From positions 1 through 5,615 of the forward strand of contig CAYSXI010000262.1 in assembly GCA_964434955.1 (NCBI GenBank): a stretch of 5,615 bases of DNA, in the 5' to 3' direction. A program made the translations under genes and the position numbers. The notes under the pieces were generated by a model. The model had not been told where the DNA came from, did not search any database, and was given only the letters and a program-made list of their open reading frames with translations. Source of the stretch: JANQLU01 sp964434955. Lineage in GTDB: Bacteria > Planctomycetota > Planctomycetia > Pirellulales > Pirellulaceae. How positions within the stretch are numbered: position 1 is the stretch's first letter; the number at the start of each line of letters is the position of its first letter. Shown one piece after another: positions 1 through 4,745 of this stretch.

Positions 1-1
1 T

Positions 2-679
2 CAGCAGTCTTCTGATCCATCGACGTTGGCTAAGGAAGAGGATCCCGAAAATATGTGGCTGTCACATTACTCGCGTCGCCGGCTCCCTGCGGAAGCCATT
101 CGCGACAATGTGTTGGCAATAAGCGGTCTATTGACAGAGGCCATGGGGGGAGCTCCGGCGAGGCCCTACGAAGTCACTCAGTCGTTTAAACCGGTTGGCC
201 GCCATAAAGGTGCCAATCTTTATCGCCGAAGTTTGTATACCTATTGGAAACGAACAGGACCGGCGCCGGTCATGATGACGTTGGACGCATCGAAGCGAGA
301 TGTTTGCCGTGTCAAACGCCAGCGTACCAACACGCCTTTGACCGCTTTGGTTTTGCTCAACGATCCACAGATTCTGGAAGCCAGCCGCGCGATGGCCGAC
401 CAACTTTTGGGGAACCCCCAGGAAACCGTCGACCACCGGATTGGAATCGCTTTTCAGAAAACGACTGCCAGGAAAGCGAACGACAAAGAACTCGCGATTT
501 TGAGACGGCTCTTCGAAAGAATGAGAGCCGTTTTCGAGGCCAATCCGAATTTGGCGAAAGAGTACTTGGCCCACGGTGACTATGTGGCAAAAGCCAAAAC
601 GGATCCGGCACACTTGGCGGCGCTTGCGGTGGTTGTCAACACGCTATTCAATCACGACGAGTGCGTTCGCAAGTACTAA
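2..679 (+). CDS. DUF1553 (PSD1-type) domain protein, C-terminal part; 5' end outside the window
   Basis: The reading frame is open to the left edge, so the 225 visible residues are the C-terminal part of a longer protein. A TTG at 26 and an ATG at 53 are internal codons, not starts. Family hallmarks seen are the stretch RRRLPAEAIRDN near residue 25, RRSLYTYWKRTGPAP near residue 75, and RTNTPLTALVLLNDP followed by a helix near residues 108-122. The end contains VVVNTLFNHDE, the usual closing segment of the family. Known for the family: these proteins are usually large, secreted, planctomycete-expanded, and built as a cytochrome-c-like domain plus DUF1549 plus DUF1553. They often sit next to DUF1501 genes, and their biochemical role is not established. 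The N-terminal domains cannot be seen here and are inferred. The gene ends 21 nt before a strong hairpin terminator shared with the converging gene. Confidence 0.93.
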   Translation, partial: QQSSDPSTLAKEEDPENMWLSHYSRRRLPAEAIRDNVLAISGLLTEAMGGAPARPYEVTQSFKPVGRHKGANLYRRSLYTYWKRTGPAPVMMTLDASKRDVCRVKRQRTNTPLTALVLLNDPQILEASRAMADQLLGNPQETVDHRIGIAFQKTTARKANDKELAILRRLFERMRAVFEANPNLAKEYLAHGDYVAKAKTDPAHLAALAVVVNTLFNHDECVRKY

Positions 680-700
680 CGTTGGAAATCGCTTGAAAAG

Positions 701-731
701 AAAAAAGCCCGGGAGCTTCCCGGGCTTTTTT
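701..731. terminator. Bidirectional intrinsic terminator between converging genes
   Basis: A perfect 8-bp GC-rich stem (707-714 with 718-725, GCCCGGGA against TCCCGGGC) has a 3-nt loop. It is flanked by six A on the left and six T on the right. Read on either strand, the hairpin is followed by a run of six U. It lies between the stop of the DUF1553 gene (679) and the stop of the reverse-strand EF-hand gene (761), so it can serve both. Confidence 0.93.
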
Positions 732-760
732 GATCGTCATCGATGGGCGTGACCATCGGT

Positions 761-1636
761 TTATTTGTCGTTTTTCTTGGGGCTCTTTTGAGCCTTGGGG
801 TTCTTCTTCTTTTTCGGCTGCTTTTTCTGTTTGGTTTTTTGTTCATTAGCCGATTCGTTTTCCGAACCCTCTTTGTTTTTTTTCGCCGCTTTGGCTTTTG
901 CTTTTTCTGCCTTAGCTTTTGCGGCTTTGGCTTTCGCTGCCTTTTGTTTTGCAGCGCGCTCTTTCGCGGCTTTCTCCCGTCTGGTCCGACGTTCAGCCGC
1001 CGCCTTTTTCTTCGCTTCGCTTCTCTTTTTCTTTAGCGCTCCCTGCTTCTCTTTCTTGGCTTTCGCGGCGGCGCGTTTTTTGGCCTCAGCTTCTTTTTTC
1101 TTGCTGGAATCCGACTTCTTTTGCGGCTTGGCGGATTTCTTTGGAGCTTTCTTGGGTGGGTTTTTCGATTCAGGTTTTTGGGACTTCTTGGGCTTTACCT
1201 TGGCCTTTTCTTTTTTTGCTTTGGCGGCTTTGTCTTGCGCCGCTTTTTCGCGAGCCTTTTGCTTCTTCAAAGCCTCAGCCCGTTTTTTTGCAGCCGCTTC
1301 TTTTGCCTTGCGAGCTGCTGCCGCCCTCTTCTGGGCTTCTGCTTTCTTCGCGGCGGCAAGCTTTTTCTGCTGTTCGATTCGTTTCTTTTGTTCCGCCCGT
1401 TTTTTTGCGGATTCTGAAGACCGGTTGCGGTTCGTTTTGGCGGAAGAAATCGCCAGGCTCTGGCTCAAGAATTCTTTCTGCGAAAGTGAGCCGTTGTTGT
1501 CGCGGTCCAGTTTCTTGAACAGGGCAAGCTGGGCCCGATTGCCACTTTGTTTCTTTTTGTCCTGTTTTTGTGCGTCGACGTCATTTGCCAGCAAAGTTGC
1601 CACCAGGGCGACCGCCAGCACAGTCCAAAGCTTCAT
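761..1636 (-). CDS. Secreted EF-hand protein with a very long Lys/Ala-rich basic tail
   Basis: The protein has 291 residues. Residues 1-22 form a signal peptide (MKLWTVLAVALVATLLA, likely cleavage VDA|Q at 22/23), so export is expected. Residues 44-55 (DRDNNGSLSQKE) match the canonical 12-residue EF-hand calcium loop, with D, D, N, S and the final E at the liganding positions. Only one EF-hand is visible. From about residue 66 to the end the chain is low complexity. About one residue in three is Lys, with Ala, Arg, Glu and Gln, in a pattern likely to form a long charged helix; a Pro/Ser/Lys segment near 145-180 interrupts it. Such tails resemble histone H1-like or polycation proteins, but the signal peptide argues for action outside the cytoplasm. 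The start is supported by GGAG 7 nt upstream of ATG. No enzymatic domain is seen. Binding of polyanions (cell surface, DNA, polysaccharide) is inference only. Confidence 0.85.
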   Translation of the reverse strand: MKLWTVLAVALVATLLANDVDAQKQDKKKQSGNRAQLALFKKLDRDNNGSLSQKEFLSQSLAISSAKTNRNRSSESAKKRAEQKKRIEQQKKLAAAKKAEAQKRAAAARKAKEAAAKKRAEALKKQKAREKAAQDKAAKAKKEKAKVKPKKSQKPESKNPPKKAPKKSAKPQKKSDSSKKKEAEAKKRAAAKAKKEKQGALKKKRSEAKKKAAAERRTRREKAAKERAAKQKAAKAKAAKAKAEKAKAKAAKKNKEGSENESANEQKTKQKKQPKKKKNPKAQKSPKKNDK

Positions 1637-1643
1637 TTCTAAA

Positions 1644-1647
1644 CTCC
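1644..1647 (-). promoter_or_regulatory. Shine-Dalgarno site (GGAG) of the EF-hand gene
   Basis: On the reverse strand GGAG lies 7 nt before the ATG at 1636-1634. This supports the chosen start, which is also directly followed by a good signal peptide. Confidence 0.75.
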
Positions 1648-1665
1648 AAAGGGTAGGCGAGGGTT

Positions 1666-1696
1666 GAACCGAAGTTCATGAAAATTCGTGAAGTTC
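1666..1696. promoter_or_regulatory. Operator-like GAA/TTC inverted-repeat cluster upstream of the EF-hand gene
   Basis: GAAC-CGAA-GTTC (1666-1677) is an inverted repeat. It overlaps an imperfect 26-bp palindrome at 1671-1696 in which 10 of 13 positions are complementary. Inside it, TTCATGAA (1675-1682) and TTCGTGAA (1685-1692) are spaced by 10 bp, one helical turn. The cluster lies 30-60 bp upstream of the EF-hand start codon, where a regulator could overlap the promoter. The GAAC-N4-GTTC core resembles LexA boxes of Gram-positive bacteria, but the N4 does not fit that consensus well. No regulator is assigned. Confidence 0.35.
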
Positions 1697-1767
1697 CAGA
1701 TTAATGCGCCTGAATGAATGAATATTTTGGAGATCAGGTTTTTTTCTCGAAATTGGCCCAGTGAACG

Positions 1768-1800
1768 AAAAAAGGCGTCGCTCGGATGCGACGCCTTTTC
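1768..1800 (-). terminator. Intrinsic terminator of the secreted repeat-protein gene
   Basis: A perfect 8-bp stem (1774-1781 with 1788-1795, GGCGTCGC against GCGACGCC) has a 6-nt loop, flanked by A on the left and four T on the right. On the reverse strand the hairpin is followed by six U (1773-1768), about 20 nt after the stop codon of the gene ending at 1821. It also separates that gene from the downstream EF-hand gene, so the two are probably transcribed independently. Confidence 0.9.
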
Positions 1801-1820
1801 AATCACCGTATTTCGGTTGG

Positions 1821-2327
1821 TTACTTCTTGAACCCGTGATTGAACTTGTGATTCTGCTTGAAGAAATGTTGGTCATGCCACTGTTTGAAGGCTGGATACC
1901 TTTGGGTCATGTATCGATAGGGCATCCATTGGTTTCCATAGTAGACCCAGTACTGACCCTCTTTCCAGCAAACCCGATACGGGAAGTTGTCGAATCCGAC
2001 ATACTCGACTTTTGTGAAGCCGTAATGATGTGGGTTTACGTAGTGGTGTTTCTTGAATTGTGGTTGCTTTTTGCCGTTGTAGTAATACTTGTTTCCGTTG
2101 TGATAGTACTTGTTTCCATTGTGGTAAAATTTCTGGCCGCCGTTGCCGGATTTGGTTTTGAACTTGTGTTGGCCATTGCTGTAGCCGGCTTTGAAGTTTC
2201 CGCCTTTGTACTGGACCCGGAACTTGGAGCCGCCGCCTGATTTTTTCTTGCTTTGGGCGTCTGCCGAGCCAGTCAATGCAACGGCGGTCATGGTGAGTGC
2301 AACAAGGACGAGTAGTGAGTTTTTCAT
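1821..2327 (-). CDS. Secreted aromatic/His/Asn-rich protein with a heptapeptide repeat; function unknown
   Basis: The protein has 168 residues. Residues 1-24 form a signal peptide (cleavage ADA|Q at 24/25). It is followed by a Lys/Gly/Ser-rich linker and then three tandem heptapeptides at 67-87 of the form (F/Y)Y(H/Y)NG(N/K)K. The C-terminal half is rich in Tyr, His, Trp, Phe and Lys, for example HYVNPHHYGF near 95-104 and WVYYGNQWMPYRYM near 127-140. There is a single Cys at 120, so no intramolecular disulfide is possible. I recognise no family. The composition (aromatics, Asn-Gly, His) would suit a surface, matrix or metal- or glycan-binding protein, but that is speculation. The start is supported by GGGAG 8 nt upstream of ATG. 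The gene has its own terminator at 1768-1800 and an unusual leader (see the inverted repeat at 2333-2419). Confidence 0.85.
   Translation of the reverse strand: MKNSLLVLVALTMTAVALTGSADAQSKKKSGGGSKFRVQYKGGNFKAGYSNGQHKFKTKSGNGGQKFYHNGNKYYHNGNKYYYNGKKQPQFKKHHYVNPHHYGFTKVEYVGFDNFPYRVCWKEGQYWVYYGNQWMPYRYMTQRYPAFKQWHDQHFFKQNHKFNHGFKK
2067..2129 (-). repeat. Three in-frame 21-bp repeats encoding heptapeptides
   Basis: The units are 2109-2129, 2088-2108 and 2067-2087, encoding FYHNGNK, YYHNGNK and YYYNGKK. The two first units are close at DNA level as well as in protein, which suggests recent tandem duplication within the gene. The copy number is therefore a candidate for strain variation. Confidence 0.85.
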
Positions 2328-2332
2328 TGTTC

Positions 2333-2419
2333 GGTCTCCCGCAAAAATTGTGTTTGTGTAAAAGGTGTTGAGCTTTTTTAAGCTGTAAGTTGCTTGGATA
2401 GTTAAAGCAGCGGGAGACC
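2333..2419 (-). promoter_or_regulatory. 10-bp inverted repeat that could sequester the ribosome binding site of the secreted-protein gene
   Basis: GGTCTCCCGC at 2333-2342 and GCGGGAGACC at 2410-2419 are perfect reverse complements (10 of 10, 8 GC pairs) separated by 67 nt. On the reverse strand the proximal arm contains the Shine-Dalgarno GGGAG (2340-2336), and its end is 5 nt before the ATG at 2327. If the transcript starts upstream of 2419, the distal arm is an exact anti-Shine-Dalgarno sequence and the stem would block translation until melted or displaced. A small AGCTT/AAGCT hairpin (2371-2384) lies between the arms. If transcription starts between the arms this reading fails, and the repeat could be a DNA-level operator. 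No convincing promoter could be placed. Confidence 0.45.
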
Positions 2420-2470
2420 CTGGAAAGTGTTACAGCCGTATCCAAAAAAAGAAGTTCGCTTCGTTTCGCC

Positions 2471-2558
2471 CGGAAATCGCAGGGTTGTCGGAAATCGCAG
2501 GGTTGTCGGAAATCGCAGGGGTGCCGGAAATAGCAGGGTGCCGGAGATAGCAGGGTGC
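2471..2558. repeat. Tandem repeat, five copies of a 17/18-bp unit
   Basis: The units are 2471-2488, 2489-2506, 2507-2524 (18 bp each), 2525-2541 and 2542-2558 (17 bp each). The consensus is CGGAAATCGCAGGGTTGT. Copies 1 and 2 are identical; copy 3 differs at two bases near its end. Copies 4 and 5 have ATAGC in place of ATCGC and a one-base-shorter tail, so the array degrades from left to right. It lies in non-coding DNA. Because the unit length changes from 18 to 17, it does not keep a reading frame, which argues against a coding repeat. Confidence 0.9.
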
Positions 2559-2810
2559 CAGGGGTGATTGAGTGGCAACTGTCCCGATCGTGGTGGCGGC
2601 CGCCGGCGACGAGCCGTTAGCAACTGCCGGTAATCCGAGGTCTTGGCCGTCGGATACGGGATCGGAACAGCTAGTCCTGAACGCCAATAGGAAGGCAGGA
2701 GAAGTCGACCCGAAGCTGGAATTTGAGAAGTCGGAAAAAAAGATGTGGGCGCCGCTCGAGTCAACTTTCGCGGGCGGCTTTGCCAACCAGCTCAAGAGAT
2801 GTGAGGTCAA

Positions 2811-3857
2811 CTAGCTCATCGGAGTTGGCGGTTGCGTCGGCATGTCAACGGAGGGATTCGGCCCAATCCCGGGAGCGACGTTCTGGGTATTCGGAACCGC
2901 GATCGGTTGATCTTTGGACAAATGTTCCGAGAGATAAATTAGCCGCTGGCAGTCAGCGGAAGGGCAGCGTACGAGCTCTGCTGAAATCTTGTCCGAATCG
3001 GTGAAGACGCTTTTGCAATGGGGACAGGTATAAGGAACGAATTCCGGTTCTCGACCCGGGGCTTCCGGTTCGTTCGCGGACTGGGTCGCTTCCATTTCGG
3101 CTTTTCGGATGAACTCTTCAGCGAGCTCTTCATTTCCCACCAATCGTAACTCACCGTTTCCATCGTCGACAAGCTTGGCTTCGGTTTCATTTCGGCAAAT
3201 GTACGCGACAAGTGCACCCGCGGCGAAACCACCAATGTGTGCCCACCAGGCAACACCGCCCGAAACCTCATCGGTGGAACTGGAGGCGTTCAAAATCTGG
3301 AGCACGATCCATCCAATTCCAAAAACCAGGGCTGGAATTTGAAAGAAGAAAGGGCGAAAGAAAAAGATGAACATCATCTTGATTTTGCTCATCGGTCCGT
3401 AGATCACCGTGTAGGCGCCGATGAGCCCGGCGATCGCGCCACTTGCACCGACCATCGGGATCATTGATTCGTAGTTGAAGGCGACATGAGCCAATCCGCC
3501 GGCGATTCCAAACAAGCCGTAGAAGCCAAGGAGTGTCCAGCGGCCAAGTCCAAATTCAAGAGCCGGCGCAAATGCCCAAAGCACAATCATATTGCCAATC
3601 AAGTGCATCCAGCCGCCATGAAGAAACATGTAGGTGATTAAACCGACAATGCCTTTTCCACCGACAAATTCACCCGGTACCAATCCCCAACTGGTGAAAA
3701 AATTCCACTCCGCTTCCATTTGTGCTTCGATGGTCTCGCCGCCGATGCCTTGCTGCAATATGAAAATCACCGTGTTAACGGCGATCAGGGCGATTGCGAT
3801 TGCGGGGAGTCCAGTTTTTTGGATGTTGTCGCCAACGGGCAGAAGCATGGGAATCAC
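2811..3857 (-). CDS. Rhomboid-family intramembrane serine protease with a C-terminal zinc ribbon
   Basis: The protein has 348 residues. The rhomboid core (about 15-222) has six predicted membrane segments. The TM2 motif H85-x3-N89 (in GGWMHLIGNM), the TM4 motif G137-A-S139-G with Ser139 as nucleophile, and the TM6 catalytic His207 (in WWAHIGGFAAG) are all present. It should therefore be an active protease that cleaves membrane proteins near their transmembrane segments. After an acidic linker (about 223-270), residues 278-303 carry C278-x2-C281 and C298-x4-C303, a zinc-ribbon-like four-Cys site on the presumably cytoplasmic side, followed by a Pro-rich tail. The start is uncertain: GTG at 3857-3855 gives MIPMLLPVGDN, typical of the family, and an ATG lies three codons later (3848-3846). 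Neither has a clear Shine-Dalgarno site; the frame is closed by TAA at 3890-3888. The substrate is unknown. The gene is divergent from the selenoprotein gene. Confidence 0.94.
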   Translation of the reverse strand: MIPMLLPVGDNIQKTGLPAIAIALIAVNTVIFILQQGIGGETIEAQMEAEWNFFTSWGLVPGEFVGGKGIVGLITYMFLHGGWMHLIGNMIVLWAFAPALEFGLGRWTLLGFYGLFGIAGGLAHVAFNYESMIPMVGASGAIAGLIGAYTVIYGPMSKIKMMFIFFFRPFFFQIPALVFGIGWIVLQILNASSSTDEVSGGVAWWAHIGGFAAGALVAYICRNETEAKLVDDGNGELRLVGNEELAEEFIRKAEMEATQSANEPEAPGREPEFVPYTCPHCKSVFTDSDKISAELVRCPSADCQRLIYLSEHLSKDQPIAVPNTQNVAPGIGPNPSVDMPTQPPTPMS

Positions 3858-3942
3858 CGTGAAAAGAATCAGGGTCTTTGAAGATATTTAGCTTTCCCAT
3901 ACAAACGAGGGGTGAATTCATTCGCGGGCAAGAATCGTTTCG

Positions 3943-3995
3943 AACGGTTTAAGGCCCGAACATTTGGAACATTCCGCGTAAACCGTTAACGGTTT
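3943..3995. promoter_or_regulatory. Perfect 16-bp palindrome plus a repeated half-site in the divergent intergenic region
   Basis: AAACCGTTAACGGTTT (3980-3995) is a perfect palindrome. The half AACGGTTT recurs in the same orientation at 3943-3950, 45 bp away, paired there with a degenerate left half (GAATCGTT, 3932-3939; 6 of 8 matches) across a 3-bp spacer. It lies between the divergent rhomboid (start 3857) and selenoprotein (start 4114) genes, roughly 120 bp from each start codon. This is the form expected of a binding site for a homodimeric transcription factor. The regulator is unknown. Confidence 0.45.
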
Positions 3996-4113
3996 CAAGC
4001 CGTCATTTATGGTCTTTGGAAGATATAGGCGGTGGACAAAGTCCCAATCGATATGCATATTCAAAAAGAGCTTGGCGAAAAGCGTTGGATTGCCCAAAGC
4101 CTGGAAAATGAAA

Positions 4114-4665
4114 ATGAAGTCTCTGGTCGGCACGAAAGCGAAACCCTATTCCCTGAAGGACCAAAACGGCAAGCTGCACGTCTATCCCAATGATTCCGAG
4201 AATTGGCAGTTGATGGTTTTTCATCGCCATCTTGGCTGACTGCCTTGTCGAGAACATGTCGCGCAGTTGCGCGCATCCTTTGACAAGCTCTCCTCCCTGG
4301 GTGTCGAGATTCAAATCATCACCTTCGATTCAGTCTTTCTTGCCCATGACTATGTCAAATACACCGAGGTGACCTGGCCGCTTTTGCGAGACGAAAGCAA
4401 AGAGCTTTACGTCGAGTATGGGATGATGATAGGAAGTTGGTGGAGCATCGTTGGGCCGGTCGCGATTTGGAAGTACCTGAAGTTGATTTTTGCAGGGCGG
4501 AAACTACAGAAATCCGGCAAAGACTATCGGCAACTCGGTGGTGATGTTCTGGTCGACCCAGATGGAATCATTCGCCTTCACCACGTAAGTACCTCGCCTC
4601 ATGATCGACCGGAGGTTGAGTCGATAATCGAAGTGGTCGAGTCACATCACTCGGAAAGCCAATAA
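4114..4665 (+). CDS. Selenocysteine-containing peroxiredoxin-like (AhpC/TSA-type, SelU/SelL-related) redox protein, read through in-frame TGA
   Basis: Translated through TGA 4237-4239 the frame gives 183 residues, with selenocysteine at 42 and Cys at 45 (U-L-P-C). The upstream half has the entry to a thioredoxin fold (VGTKAKPYSLKDQNGK, then LMVFHRHLG). The sequence right after the TGA continues the same fold in the same frame (LPCREHVAQLRASFDKL, then LGVEIQIITFD). Later features typical of the family are WPLLRDESKELYVEYGM (about 92-108), a hydrophobic amphipathic stretch near 113-128, and GGDVLVDPDGIIRLHHVS with DRPEV near 150-175. Related proteins have CxxC, UxxC or UxxU at this site, so UxxC is the expected selenoprotein form. 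The likely role is thiol/peroxide redox chemistry; the substrate is unknown. The start chosen is ATG 4114, with GGA (4103-4105) 8 nt upstream; ATG 4108 is only 2 nt from it. Alternatives are a nonsense mutation or sequencing error, made unlikely by the SECIS-like hairpin and the intact downstream frame. Confidence 0.85.
4237..4239 (+). other. In-frame TGA proposed as a selenocysteine codon
   Basis: The TGA lies between the codons for HLG and LPC, exactly where the family has the first redox-motif Cys. The frame stays open for 141 codons after it, to TAA 4663-4665, and the residues after it are conserved in type. A stem-loop of bacterial SECIS form begins 16 nt later. Confidence 0.82.
4256..4276 (+). 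promoter_or_regulatory. Bacterial SECIS-like stem-loop
   Basis: AUG (4256-4258) pairs with CAU (4274-4276), U4259 is bulged, and CGCGC (4260-4264) pairs with GCGCG (4269-4273). The apical loop is AGUU (4265-4268). This gives 8 base pairs with one bulged U. The apical loop is 25 nt after the TGA and has a G at its second position. Known bacterial SECIS elements lie within the coding region just after the UGA, with a small apical loop carrying G (GU) at its start; the E. coli fdhF element also has a bulged U. The element would recruit SelB with Sec-tRNA. Confidence 0.75.
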
Positions 4666-4667
4666 AA

Positions 4668-4692
4668 AGGGCACCGCCGATTGCGATGCCCT
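4668..4692 (-). terminator. Intrinsic terminator of the PDZ gene, overlapping the end of the selenoprotein gene
   Basis: AGGGCA (4668-4673) pairs with TGCCCT (4687-4692). After a C/A mismatch, CGC (4675-4677) pairs with GCG (4683-4685) around a 5-nt loop. On the reverse strand the hairpin is followed by a U run (A run 4664-4668 on the forward strand), 54 nt after the stop of the PDZ gene. The T-tract overlaps the TAA of the converging selenoprotein gene. On the forward strand no U tract follows, so termination of the selenoprotein transcript here is less certain. Confidence 0.75.
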
Positions 4693-4745
4693 GAGAGTGT
4701 GGAGCCGGCGATTCGGCCGCGCTCATTTGCCATGGCCGTCTCGGT

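Larger units (their letters stand above)
2328..2810. other. Non-coding 483-bp interval between the secreted-protein gene and the rhomboid gene
   Basis: This stretch holds the leader of the gene starting at 2327, the inverted repeat at 2333-2419 and the tandem repeat at 2471-2558. The remainder (about 2560-2810) shows only short open frames on both strands, with compositions typical of chance translation and no recognisable domain. A GC palindrome GGCGGCCGCC occurs at 2595-2604. I see no clear terminator for the rhomboid gene, which ends at 2811 on the reverse strand. Confidence 0.6.

Noticed and set aside
795..1667. Long forward-strand open frame (about 290 codons, Phe/Ala/Ser/Leu-rich) opposite the EF-hand gene
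   Set aside because: It is the complement of Lys (AAA/AAG) and Ala (GCN) codons, which give no stops in antisense. The reverse-strand gene has a signal peptide, EF-hand loop, RBS and terminator.
1873..2445. Reverse-strand alternative frame overlapping the secreted-protein gene
   Set aside because: No signal peptide, RBS or domain; it is a shadow of the gene at 1821-2327.
2471..2558. CRISPR array
   Set aside because: Units are directly adjacent with no unique spacers, and no cas genes are present.
2402..2814. Several short open frames on both strands around the tandem repeat
   Set aside because: They overlap each other, carry low-complexity translations of the non-coding repeat (unit length shifts from 18 to 17 bp), and have no domain or convincing RBS.
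4009..4113. Upstream extension of the selenoprotein to ATG 4009
   Set aside because: The extra residues have no resemblance to the family and no RBS is seen; GGA at suitable spacing favours ATG 4114.
3918..4133. Small reverse-strand open frame (71 codons, with a CxxC) upstream of the rhomboid gene
   Set aside because: GTG start inside the selenoprotein gene, no Shine-Dalgarno site, no recognised domain; likely chance.
4267..4665. Separate gene starting at TTG 4267
   Set aside because: It would lack the N-terminal half of the fold and the redox motif. The frame continues upstream through the TGA to a proper start at 4114.
4114..4665. Pseudogene by nonsense mutation
   Set aside because: No further stop or frameshift, the TGA falls precisely on the redox Cys position, and a SECIS-type hairpin follows; decay would not be expected to produce this combination.
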